Of a stretch of DNA of 64,000 nucleotides, positions 15,774-23,836 are shown in pieces. The notes beneath the pieces were generated by a model that ran no database searches, was not told the DNA's origin, and saw nothing but the letters and a program-made list of their open reading frames with translations. Origin of the DNA: an uncultured Mycoplasmatota bacterium (GTDB lineage Bacteria > Bacillota_I > Bacilli_A > RF39 > UBA660); assembly GCA_900549285.1 (NCBI GenBank), contig URNW01000003.1:1-64000 (forward strand), read 5' to 3'. The position numbers and the translations under genes are program-made. Each line of letters opens with the position of its first letter. The first letter of the stretch is position 1.

Positions 15774-17807
15774 TTATAAAGACCTAATTTTCTCTTGTTC
15801 TTTAATAAAATAAAAACTTTCCATAATAAAAATATATAAAATATTATAGTGAGAAAAATTTCCTTTATTCATAATCTCTATCATTTTTTCATTTTTATAT
15901 TTCAGATATTCAGAAGTAGTGTAGCCCAAACGATAAAAAGACATTTCTATAACTTTTAGAGCATCTAATAAAACTTGTTTTACTTCAAGCTGCTTTTTTG
16001 AGCAAACTTCTAAACTTTCTATTTTTAAATATCTCTCAAATTTTCTTCTTAATCCTAACAGATCAATACGAGCTTTTTTACGTACTTCATCACTTTGATG
16101 ATATAATCCATTAATATATCCATTTATTTCTTCTTGTTTTTCTTTAGATAAACGGGCATATAAAATATCGATTACTTTTTTATCTTCTTCACTTAAATCT
16201 GATTTAAGCATTTTAAAATAAAAATATAATGTATGTGGTTCATTTTTTAAATTCAAACATCCACTTTCTAAATATTTTTTAAACTGACGTTTCAATGTTG
16301 AAATATCATTACTCGCCTTTCTACCTACCTCATCATTTTGGTGATATAATCCACTAATATATCCATCTATCGCTTCTTGTCTTTCCTTAGATAAATGAGC
16401 ATATAAAGTATCTATTACTTTTTTATCTTCTTCACTTAAATCTGATTTAAGCATTCTAAAATAAAAATATAATGTATGTGGTTCATTTTTTAAATTCAAA
16501 CATCCACTTTGTAAATACTTTTTAAATTGTCGCTTTAATATCGAAATATCATTACTTGCTTTTCTACCAACCTCATCATTTTGGTGATATAATCCACTAA
16601 TATATCCATCTATCCCTTCTTGCCTTTCTTTAGATAAATGAGTATATAAAATATCTATTATTCCTCTATCTTCTGCACTTAAATTTGATTTAATCTTTTC
16701 AAAATAAGAATATAATGTACGTCGTTCACCTTTTACTTTTAAGCATCCATTAATTAAATATTTTTTAAACTGACCTTTTAACATTGAAATATCATTACTA
16801 GCTTTTCTACCAACCTCATCATTTTGGTGATATAATCCATTAATATATCCATCTATCCCTTCTTGCCTTTCCTTAGATAAATGAACATATAAAGTATCTA
16901 TTACTTTTTTATCTTCTTCACTTAAATTTGATTTAATCTTTTCAAAATAAGAATATAATGTACGTCGTTCACCTTTTATTTTTAAACATTCATTTCCTAA
17001 ATGTTTTTTCTTCTCATCATGTTGAGGCTTTAATTCCTTTATTAAAAGCCAAATTTTATCATATTTTTCAAGTGCACTTCCTCCATAAATTTGATTATAG
17101 CAATATTCCTCTATTAATAAATCTAGTTGATCTATACTCCAAGAAAAAATAACTTTCCTAAATAAAGATAAAGAGATATCTCGTATTTTAGTATAGCAAA
17201 CCTGATAGATGCCATCCAAAAAAGAAGCATGATAAATTAAATATCGAAATTGATCTAAATGAGAATCCATATTATCCATAACTTGTTTTTGCTCTTGTAC
17301 ATTTAAAGAGTAATAATAACCATCAAAAATATCTTTAACTTCTTTTAAAGATTTTCCATGAACTGAGAACTTAAAATAAAAAGAATATTCTTTCCAAAAA
17401 GCAGATAACTCACAAAATTTTAAATCTGAAATACCAAGAGATTTCACAATATTTTGATATAGAACAGATTCCTTTTTTAAGACTTCATAAAAAGATTCTG
17501 TCATATGAATATGATATATTTCTAGCTGACTTAAAAATTCTTGCAATAAATTACTATAAGAAAGCTTTCTTCGCTTCAATAAAATAAGCATATTATGAAT
17601 AATTCTAATATTCCCAATAGAAATTTGTTTATCAATATAACTACATAAAATTCTATCTAAATAAGTTCTAATTTCATCCACGCTATTTAAGGTTTTATTT
17701 TCAACTAATTTTGTAATACGTTCACTTAAAGACTTCCAACTTTTCTCACTAAAAGCTAAAAATGAATATTGCTTTTTATAATTTTCTATTATCATATTAA
17801 TTCTCAT
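15774..17807 (-). CDS. Large helical protein with four 81-residue repeats, unknown function
   Basis: 677 residues, predicted mostly alpha-helical and cytoplasmic (no signal or membrane helix). Residues 274-597 are four tandem copies of an 81-residue unit with the pattern C(L)xxKxExxTLYxYF, LSEEDKKVIDxLYxxLSKE then RQExIDGYIxGLYHQNDEV. The unit (YF, LSxED, GL, terminal LKxxFxKYL) looks like a winged or sigma-4-like helical module, but this is inference. The N-terminal 270 residues and the C-terminal 80 residues are non-repetitive. Start ATG 17807 has an AGGGGG site. It is inserted between gpr and rpsT, which are neighbours in Bacillus. Confidence 0.75.
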   Translation of the reverse strand: MRINMIIENYKKQYSFLAFSEKSWKSLSERITKLVENKTLNSVDEIRTYLDRILCSYIDKQISIGNIRIIHNMLILLKRRKLSYSNLLQEFLSQLEIYHIHMTESFYEVLKKESVLYQNIVKSLGISDLKFCELSAFWKEYSFYFKFSVHGKSLKEVKDIFDGYYYSLNVQEQKQVMDNMDSHLDQFRYLIYHASFLDGIYQVCYTKIRDISLSLFRKVIFSWSIDQLDLLIEEYCYNQIYGGSALEKYDKIWLLIKELKPQHDEKKKHLGNECLKIKGERRTLYSYFEKIKSNLSEEDKKVIDTLYVHLSKERQEGIDGYINGLYHQNDEVGRKASNDISMLKGQFKKYLINGCLKVKGERRTLYSYFEKIKSNLSAEDRGIIDILYTHLSKERQEGIDGYISGLYHQNDEVGRKASNDISILKRQFKKYLQSGCLNLKNEPHTLYFYFRMLKSDLSEEDKKVIDTLYAHLSKERQEAIDGYISGLYHQNDEVGRKASNDISTLKRQFKKYLESGCLNLKNEPHTLYFYFKMLKSDLSEEDKKVIDILYARLSKEKQEEINGYINGLYHQSDEVRKKARIDLLGLRRKFERYLKIESLEVCSKKQLEVKQVLLDALKVIEMSFYRLGYTTSEYLKYKNEKMIEIMNKGNFSHYNILYIFIMESFYFIKEQEKIRSL
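16017..16988 (-). repeat. Four tandem 243-bp coding repeats
   Basis: In-frame tandem repeat with period 243 bp within the 677-residue protein gene. Units start at residues 274, 355, 436 and 517. Units 1 and 2 resemble each other most at the start (IKGERRTLYSYF, VKGERRTLYSYF), units 3 and 4 share NLKNEPHTLYFYF, suggesting stepwise duplication. The central YHQNDEVGRKASNDIS block is identical in three units. Confidence 0.9.
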
Positions 17808-17886
17808 AAAATCCCCCTATAAAACCAAATTATATAGCATATTCTAACATTATCGATTATAAAAGTAAAGTTTAGCACTAAAAAAC

Positions 17887-17915
17887 TTGAAAAAAGCAAA
17901 ATATTCTGTTAAAAT
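17887..17915 (+). promoter_or_regulatory. Promoter of rpsT
   Basis: TTGAAA (17887-17892), a 17-base spacer and TAAAAT (17910-17915). It explains the leader of rpsT and argues against starting the protein at the in-frame TTG at 17887. Confidence 0.8.
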
Positions 17916-17946
17916 GATTAATGACAAGCAAGAGAGGAGTTTAAAA

Positions 17947-18210
17947 ATGGCAAATATTAAAAGCTCTAAGAAAGCGATTAAAGTAATAGCAAAAAAGACT
18001 GAAAATAATCATGAATTAAAAGCTAGAGTTAAAAATTTAATTAAAGAAACTGACAAAGCTATCGCTGCTAATGATTCTGAAAAAGCGAGTCTTTTATTGA
18101 AAGATGTACAAAAATATTTAGATCAAGCTGTTAGTAAAGGTCTAATTAAGAAAAATACATCTGATAGACAAAAATCAAGATTATCTTTAAAAATTAAAAA
18201 TATGAAGTAA
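17947..18210 (+). CDS. rpsT: 30S ribosomal protein S20
   Basis: Primary 16S rRNA-binding protein of the small subunit. The 87 residues start MANIKSSKKAIK, contain the helical KARVKNLIKETDKAI segment and the conserved C-terminal AVSKGLIKKNTSDRQKSRLS. The ATG at 17947 has AGAGGAG upstream. Divergent from the gpr side, matching Bacillus gene order apart from the inserted repeat protein. A terminator begins within its last codons. Confidence 0.97.
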   Translation: MANIKSSKKAIKVIAKKTENNHELKARVKNLIKETDKAIAANDSEKASLLLKDVQKYLDQAVSKGLIKKNTSDRQKSRLSLKIKNMK

Positions 18211-18239
18211 CGAATGATTGTCGACTTCATTTTTTTTTG
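18202..18239 (+). terminator. Terminator of rpsT
   Basis: ATGAAGT (18202-18208, including the stop region) pairs with ACTTCAT (18224-18230) followed by T8. Confidence 0.85.
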
Positions 18240-18263
18240 TTATACTTATAACTAGGTGATAAT

Positions 18264-19214
18264 ATGAAAAAATTATTAATTCCTTTTATTTGTTTAATTT
18301 GTATTTTGACTATCTTACTAAGTGCTGATAAAATAACTGATCATTTAATTTTTTTCTTAAATCAAAAGACAGCCAACAAAATAGAAACTAAAAATGATTA
18401 CTATAAAAGCAATAATTATATTTTTGTATCCAACACCGATAATTTTACTCCCTATGGAATTGAAGATATTTTAAATATAATGTACTCAACAATCAACAGT
18501 GGAACTTCCAATTTTACTTTCTACTGTCCTAAAGAATATGCTAATTGTGTAAAAGATATCAAAGATATTACAAATGATAGAACCTTACTTACTCATTTAA
18601 ATAATTTTGTCCATCCCTTTAATTCTTTTTCAAGTATTGAAGCAAGCATCTCTAATACTGGAGAGATCATTATTAAAATAAATTATTTATATACATCTGA
18701 AGAAATTACCAAAATAAATAAAGAAGTTGATAATTTAATAAATAAACTGATTACCTCAGATTTAACAGAAGACTATGATAAAATTAAAACAATTCATGAC
18801 TATATTATTAACAATACAAAATATGACTTGGAAAATAAAGATGAAAATAAAAGCTATATTGCTTATGGACCATTATTTAACCATCTAGCTACATGTAATG
18901 GTTATACTGATCTAATGGGTATTTTCTTAACCAAAATGGGTTATGACAACTACAAAGTCGCTACTACAATTGAAAAAGATGAAAATACTGAAGGACATGT
19001 TTGGAATGCCGTAAAAATAAATGGAGAATGGTTACACTTAGATTTAACTTGGGATGATCCCGTAAGTAGTGATGGAAAAGATTATTTATATCATAAATAC
19101 TTTTTAATAGATACCGAAGAATTAATAACCGCAGATGCAAATATTACTAGTGAAGATCATGTATTTGATAAAACAATTTATAGTGAATTAAAAAATACTA
19201 AGAATAAACCTTAG
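18264..19214 (+). CDS. Membrane-anchored transglutaminase-like protein
   Basis: Begins with a hydrophobic signal/anchor helix (about 4-22). The C-terminal half is a transglutaminase-like (papain-fold) domain: IKTIHDYIINNTKYD precedes the catalytic cysteine in ATCNGYTDLMGIFL, the histidine is in EGHVWNAVKI and the aspartate in WLHLDLTWDDP, so the Cys-His-Asp triad is intact. Proteins of this type are mostly extracellular peptidases or cross-linking enzymes acting on cell-wall or surface proteins; the substrate is unknown. AGGTGAT precedes the ATG. It converges on the DUF2207 gene through a shared terminator. Confidence 0.85.
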   Translation: MKKLLIPFICLICILTILLSADKITDHLIFFLNQKTANKIETKNDYYKSNNYIFVSNTDNFTPYGIEDILNIMYSTINSGTSNFTFYCPKEYANCVKDIKDITNDRTLLTHLNNFVHPFNSFSSIEASISNTGEIIIKINYLYTSEEITKINKEVDNLINKLITSDLTEDYDKIKTIHDYIINNTKYDLENKDENKSYIAYGPLFNHLATCNGYTDLMGIFLTKMGYDNYKVATTIEKDENTEGHVWNAVKINGEWLHLDLTWDDPVSSDGKDYLYHKYFLIDTEELITADANITSEDHVFDKTIYSELKNTKNKP

Positions 19215-19222
19215 TATTTTTT
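19191..19222 (+). terminator. Bidirectional terminator between convergent genes
   Basis: AAAATACTAAG/CTTAGTATTTT stem (11 bp) with T and A tracts on both sides, placed at the ends of the transglutaminase-like (+) and DUF2207 (-) genes and overlapping both stop regions. Confidence 0.85.
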
Positions 19223-21137
19223 AAAACCCATGACCAGAAGATCCTCCGCCACCGAAACCTCCACCACTAGAGAATCCTCCGCCAAAGCCTCCACCACTAG
19301 AATAATTAGAGTGAGAATTAGCATAATTGGCAGATTGTCTACTATAAGCACTGTTAATTGCATTATTGACACTAGAATGAATAGTAGGACCAAGATTAAT
19401 ATAGAAAAACATTGGATAATAATCACTAGTAGCATCAATATTCATTTCACTAATATAGACATTCATACTCTTTTCAACTTTATCAGCTAAACCAAAAATA
19501 GTCGCATAAACTAAATATCTTTCCCACAAGATAATTTCTGGTAATTCTTTTAATTCAAAAGAACCAAAATCATCTAAAAAATTTTTAAAAGCCATCCATC
19601 TTGCATAATGTTCACTTCCCTTTTGTGTTTTTTTATAAATGGCAATCGAACAGAAAAAGAAAACAATACTTAAAATAATTACAATATAAGATAAAACATA
19701 ATCAATACCATTAGAAATAACAAAAACACATAAAAGTATTCCTAAAATAAGTACTACAAGACCTATATATTTAGGTTTATTAGAAGTCTCAAAAAACTCT
19801 TCTTTTTTCCCTTCTTCCATGACACTATTTTTCCAAGCTGTATAACTTTTAATAAATTTACTGCATGTTTTAGTACCACTAGCATAATCTTTTAAATCTT
19901 TTGTCGTAAAAACTTTCTGCTTCTTTTCATTTACATTTCCTTTACCAACTGTATCAAATAAAAAACCTACTAAAAGTTCTTCACTACCTACTAAATGTTC
20001 AGTATTCTCTAAAGTAAATTCATAATCTTTTTGCTTCTTTTTATCACTCACGATTTCTTTAGCACTAATATTTTTCTTATAAATAAGATTCATAATAGAA
20101 GCAGATAAAGCATTAGGAGTAATTTGTCTTTTCATAAGATAATCAATAACTTCTACATTGTAGTCATCTATAAATTCACGATTATATTTTGAATAATAAC
20201 TAGATTTAGGACTCTTACCATATTTTAAATAAATATAAATTCCCAAACCAATAATAGCTCCAAATAAAATCCATGAGGCTACAACTGCTATATTCCATTT
20301 TGTTTTTAATTGATTACGTAAATCATTAGCAACCTCTGCTCTTTTCTCTTCCACTTCAATAATTTCCGATAAAGCAGAATCATTAGTTGTTTTAACATTG
20401 CTAATATCCTTAATTAAATTTCGATCAAAAGTCATCCGAATATCCAAAACTGAACTAGCATCCATATGTGAAATAGTAGCCAAAATTCCATTACTATACT
20501 CCAATTTTTCTACATCACCAGATAAATCTCCATGTGCCCAAAAACGAAAAAGATCACTATAATCTGACTCAGGAAGAAGCACTTTTACTTGAATATGATT
20601 AATATCATCATAATCATTAGGCGTAATAAAATTCCAATAAAGTTCTGCTACATCTTCATGTAATACAATAGCTTGCTCCACTATATAAGTAATCAAAAAA
20701 GCAACCCTTTCATGATTAGCTGCATAATACATTCGATAAGTATAACCATTTTCATTTGTATAAGAAGTATATTTTCCTTTATCTCCGTTACTAGCAGCAT
20801 AATCTAAAGTAAATAGATCAAAATCTGAATCTTGAAAAGTATCAAAATCTACTTGATCAACATATTTTGCTTGAATACTAACTAAACGAAGATCAGAAGC
20901 ATTATATAAACTATTATTATCATAACTGCTATAGTTATCCTCTAATAAAGAATTAGCATAACTAAGTGTTTTTTCATAACCATTAAAAGTACCATCCATA
21001 ACAATTAATTCACTAATTTTTAAATTACCATTTTCCTGGATTTCTGCCTGAATAAGTTGATCAGTAATCGTATAATTCGCAGCATATACAAAATTAGGAA
21101 TGAAAAATAAAAATAACCCTATAATAACTCTCTTCAT
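19221..21137 (-). CDS. DUF2207 membrane protein
   Basis: Signal peptide (cleavage near VYAANYTI), an extracytoplasmic DUF2207 domain (about 20-275), one membrane helix, a cytoplasmic segment, two more helices (about 455-500) and a low-complexity C-terminus of glycine, serine and phenylalanine (GGGFGGGFSSGGG repeats). This matches YciQ-like DUF2207 proteins, which commonly accompany LemA. Function is unknown. The ATG at 21137 is preferred (AAAGGAT upstream, signal peptide follows at once); ten codons are open upstream. It starts 39 bases after lemA, in the same operon. Confidence 0.85.
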   Translation of the reverse strand: MKRVIIGLFLFFIPNFVYAANYTITDQLIQAEIQENGNLKISELIVMDGTFNGYEKTLSYANSLLEDNYSSYDNNSLYNASDLRLVSIQAKYVDQVDFDTFQDSDFDLFTLDYAASNGDKGKYTSYTNENGYTYRMYYAANHERVAFLITYIVEQAIVLHEDVAELYWNFITPNDYDDINHIQVKVLLPESDYSDLFRFWAHGDLSGDVEKLEYSNGILATISHMDASSVLDIRMTFDRNLIKDISNVKTTNDSALSEIIEVEEKRAEVANDLRNQLKTKWNIAVVASWILFGAIIGLGIYIYLKYGKSPKSSYYSKYNREFIDDYNVEVIDYLMKRQITPNALSASIMNLIYKKNISAKEIVSDKKKQKDYEFTLENTEHLVGSEELLVGFLFDTVGKGNVNEKKQKVFTTKDLKDYASGTKTCSKFIKSYTAWKNSVMEEGKKEEFFETSNKPKYIGLVVLILGILLCVFVISNGIDYVLSYIVIILSIVFFFCSIAIYKKTQKGSEHYARWMAFKNFLDDFGSFELKELPEIILWERYLVYATIFGLADKVEKSMNVYISEMNIDATSDYYPMFFYINLGPTIHSSVNNAINSAYSRQSANYANSHSNYSSGGGFGGGFSSGGGFGGGGSSGHGF

Positions 21138-21176
21138 ATAATATCCTTTCAAAAAAAGGTATACCATTTGGTAACC

Positions 21177-21728
21177 TTAAAATTGTACTTTAACATTTTC
21201 TTTTTCAGATTCATTTGCTTCAAAGAATTTTTCTTGCTTAAATTTAAACATCCCTGCAATAATGTTAGATGGTACCATCTCAATCTTATTATTATATTGC
21301 ATTACAATATCATTATAAAATTGTCTAGACATAGCAATCTTATCTTCTGTTTGTTGTAATTCTTGCTGTAAATCTTGAAAATTTTGATTAGCTTTTAAAT
21401 CAGGATAATTCTCAGATAAAGCAAATAACTTATTAATGGCATTCGTAAGCTCTCCATCAGCTTTTAATTGATCTTCTGGTAAAGAAGCAGATAGATAAGT
21501 ATTACGAGCTTTAATAACTTCTTCTAAAGTTTCACTTTCATGTTTTGTATAACCTTTAACTGTCTCAACTAAATTAGGAATTAAATCAAATCTTCTTTTT
21601 AATTGAACATCAATTTGACTCCAAGCATCTTTAACTCTATTTCTAAAATCAACTAATGAATTATAAGTTGCAATAGCCCAAAGTAAAATCAAAACAATAA
21701 TTACAATAATTACAATAGCAATCCACAT
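21177..21728 (-). CDS. lemA: LemA family protein
   Basis: One N-terminal transmembrane helix and a long helical domain: NSLVDFRNRVKDAWSQIDVQ, then LKRRFDLIPNLVETVKGY, the LemA signature, and IEMVPSNIIAGMFKFKQEKF near the end. 183 residues, standard length. Pairs with the DUF2207 gene downstream, an arrangement frequent in Bacillota; suggested roles involve envelope stress or signalling, unproven. Confidence 0.93.
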   Translation of the reverse strand: MWIAIVIIVIIVLILLWAIATYNSLVDFRNRVKDAWSQIDVQLKRRFDLIPNLVETVKGYTKHESETLEEVIKARNTYLSASLPEDQLKADGELTNAINKLFALSENYPDLKANQNFQDLQQELQQTEDKIAMSRQFYNDIVMQYNNKIEMVPSNIIAGMFKFKQEKFFEANESEKENVKVQF

Positions 21729-21750
21729 ATTAAATCCTCCTTATATAAAT

Positions 21751-21779
21751 ATATTATCATATATTCCTTTTTAACTCAA
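21751..21779 (-). promoter_or_regulatory. Promoter of lemA-DUF2207
   Basis: On the minus strand TTGAGT, 17 bases, TAATAT, about 23 bases before the lemA start codon. Confidence 0.55.
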
Positions 21780-21813
21780 TAATCTTCAAAAAGAAAATGT
21801 CAAAAATTGTAAG

Positions 21814-22416
21814 CTATAAATTATCTTTTATTTCAGGAAATAAATCATATAAATTATAACCTAATAAATGATCAAAATATTCCTTTAATTTATAAGTTTC
21901 TTTTATATGATACTGTGTATTAGAATAAACACCCCGACGAAGCATAATATCAATAAGTCTTTTATCAATAGTATATATTTTATCTCCTTGAGGACACATT
22001 AAATCACATAAATTAACAATCTTCTCTTCTATTGTATAATTATGATTTTTAATGAATTGAGAGCGAAAAGGAATCTCCTCAGGTATTCCTCCTGCTGTAC
22101 ACATTACATCATTATTTAAATAGGAATGAGTTAAACAAATATTTGCATATTCCTCATCAAATCCCAAATCAATTATATACTGATATCCTCTCATAACATG
22201 TCCTTTAGATTCTCCATTAAACTTACCAATATCATGAATATATCCTAAAGTAATTGCTTTATCTACATCAATATCCATTCCTTTATTTTTTAAAGCTTTC
22301 GCAATTACGCAAGCACAATTCCCTACTGTAATTGAATGAAAAATCCAAGCATCATTACTGGTTTTTCCCTGAAAACTCTTAATAAGTTCCCTAGCTTTTT
22401 CACTAGTTAATTTCAT
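21814..22416 (-). CDS. HD-domain phosphohydrolase
   Basis: About 200 residues with HD motifs: histidine in WIFHSITVG, the HD pair in GYIHDIGKF, then GHVMRGYQYI and a later aspartate (VNLCDLM). Resembles small HD hydrolases with HDIG-type domains that act on nucleotides or related phosphates. The ATG at 22416 with AGGTG six bases upstream is preferred; it lies inside the end of the preceding gene, so the two are translationally coupled. The neighbour is a nucleotidase/nucleoside hydrolase fusion, supporting a role in nucleotide turnover. Confidence 0.8.
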   Translation of the reverse strand: MKLTSEKARELIKSFQGKTSNDAWIFHSITVGNCACVIAKALKNKGMDIDVDKAITLGYIHDIGKFNGESKGHVMRGYQYIIDLGFDEEYANICLTHSYLNNDVMCTAGGIPEEIPFRSQFIKNHNYTIEEKIVNLCDLMCPQGDKIYTIDKRLIDIMLRRGVYSNTQYHIKETYKLKEYFDHLLGYNLYDLFPEIKDNL

Positions 22417-23836
22417 TAAAATCACCTAACTTTCTAAACAAATCTTCATAGACCTTATTAGCATCTATATCATATACAAAAGTAATTTTATGTCTATTCT
22501 TTGTTTTAGAATAAGTTGTATCATCATTTATTATAGGACAACTTATTTTATTAGTCTTAAACCAATTTCGATTAATTAAATAAGCAATAACACTAATATC
22601 CCAAATAACTCTTCTTTCCTGAATACCATGATAACCATCATTATAAAATCTTTCTATTAAATAATTACATAACTCATTTTTTCCCTTTAAATATTGATTC
22701 AATTCACTAATAGAAATCATCAAATTAGAAGCAACATTTTTACAAGGAATTACTGTTAATTTAACTTTCGACTCAAATACTATTCTTACAGCTTCAATAT
22801 CTTGTTTAAAATTAAATTCTAAATTATTTTCTTGTTCAAGACTATGTCCCCCTAACCAAACTATTTCTATTCTATCAATTATTTTAGGTTCTGTTTTTAT
22901 AGCTAATGCTACATTAGTTAAAGCCCCAATAGCCATAATAAAAGTTTTATCATTTGCTAAAGCAATTTCGATAATCTTTTTTACTGCTGCATTTTTTTCA
23001 TTATATTCATTTATCAAATAATCCATAGATCCCTTAAATACTTTATTTAAAGCTTCAAAATGAAGCCAATTACATATTTTTAAAACTTCGTTATAGCTTA
23101 AATTTTGCCCTTCACAAACGGATACTCCACCTGATTTATGGGAATATGGAGCAATAGTAATAGCCTCTATATTAAATAAATTTTGAGATTTTAACAGATA
23201 AGATAAAGCAAACTGATCATCACATTCATTATAAGTATCAGTATCTAAAATAACATTCATTTTATTCTTCTTATAATTTGAAACAAAATAATATATCTCT
23301 TGCCAATTATTTACTCTTCGAATATCTACATTTTGATTATAGGAAGTATTCATTAACAAAGAAACAGTCCCAATACTTTCTGCATTAGAACAAACCGTAA
23401 CAGAATCATCAATTATAATATCAAGTCTTTTTTCTTTACACACATCTATTTTTTGAATAGGTGATTTAGTCAAAATTAATTCATCATACCTAATCTCTTG
23501 CTCTTTTAACCATTCTAAAGTTAATTTTAAAGGATCTACATATTCCCCATTATCTCTAGCACTAATAATATAAATGGTATGTCCATCTTTTTTTAATAGA
23601 TCAATATATTCTTTAGCACCCTCTTTTAATATTAAATTTTTAGCAATTCTTTCAATATTGTCAGTATAAAACTCTTTTATTTCATCTTTTGACCAATCAA
23701 ACATTCCTTTTGTCATATATAAATTTTTATTTATAATTCCTGTATTTCTAATTTCCTTATCATGATTCAAAAACTCCTTTAATAGGGCTTCATCAAAATT
23801 CGAAATAACATTATCAATATCAATACCAATCATCAT
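22403..23836 (-). CDS. Fused HAD 5'-nucleotidase and nucleoside hydrolase
   Basis: Two enzymes in one 477-residue chain. Residues 1-165 are a HAD-type 5'-nucleotidase (DIDNVISNFDEALL nucleophile motif, IISARD, IIIDDS). From about residue 193 an inosine-uridine nucleoside hydrolase domain follows (VILDTDTYNECDDQFALSYL, the calcium/ribose-binding loop, and later AIGALTNVALAI and WDISVIAYLI). Together they could dephosphorylate a nucleotide and split the nucleoside to base and ribose. The start overlaps the addA stop codon (ATGATGA). The combination with AddAB and an HD hydrolase suggests use of nucleotides released from degraded DNA, which is inference. Confidence 0.85.
   Translation of the reverse strand: MMIGIDIDNVISNFDEALLKEFLNHDKEIRNTGIINKNLYMTKGMFDWSKDEIKEFYTDNIERIAKNLILKEGAKEYIDLLKKDGHTIYIISARDNGEYVDPLKLTLEWLKEQEIRYDELILTKSPIQKIDVCKEKRLDIIIDDSVTVCSNAESIGTVSLLMNTSYNQNVDIRRVNNWQEIYYFVSNYKKNKMNVILDTDTYNECDDQFALSYLLKSQNLFNIEAITIAPYSHKSGGVSVCEGQNLSYNEVLKICNWLHFEALNKVFKGSMDYLINEYNEKNAAVKKIIEIALANDKTFIMAIGALTNVALAIKTEPKIIDRIEIVWLGGHSLEQENNLEFNFKQDIEAVRIVFESKVKLTVIPCKNVASNLMISISELNQYLKGKNELCNYLIERFYNDGYHGIQERRVIWDISVIAYLINRNWFKTNKISCPIINDDTTYSKTKNRHKITFVYDIDANKVYEDLFRKLGDFNEIN

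Noticed and set aside
16017..16988. CRISPR-like or satellite repeat
   Set aside because: The period is 243 bp, without spacers, and is in frame within one protein, so it is a coding domain repeat.
17887..17946. N-terminal extension of S20 starting at TTG 17887
   Set aside because: The TTG is the first part of a TTGAAA-17-TAAAAT promoter, and ATG 17947 has a good ribosome binding site and matches the family start.
19230..19490. Plus-strand Arg/Ser/Thr-rich open frame
   Set aside because: It is the antisense shadow of the glycine-rich end of the DUF2207 protein and has no ribosome binding site.
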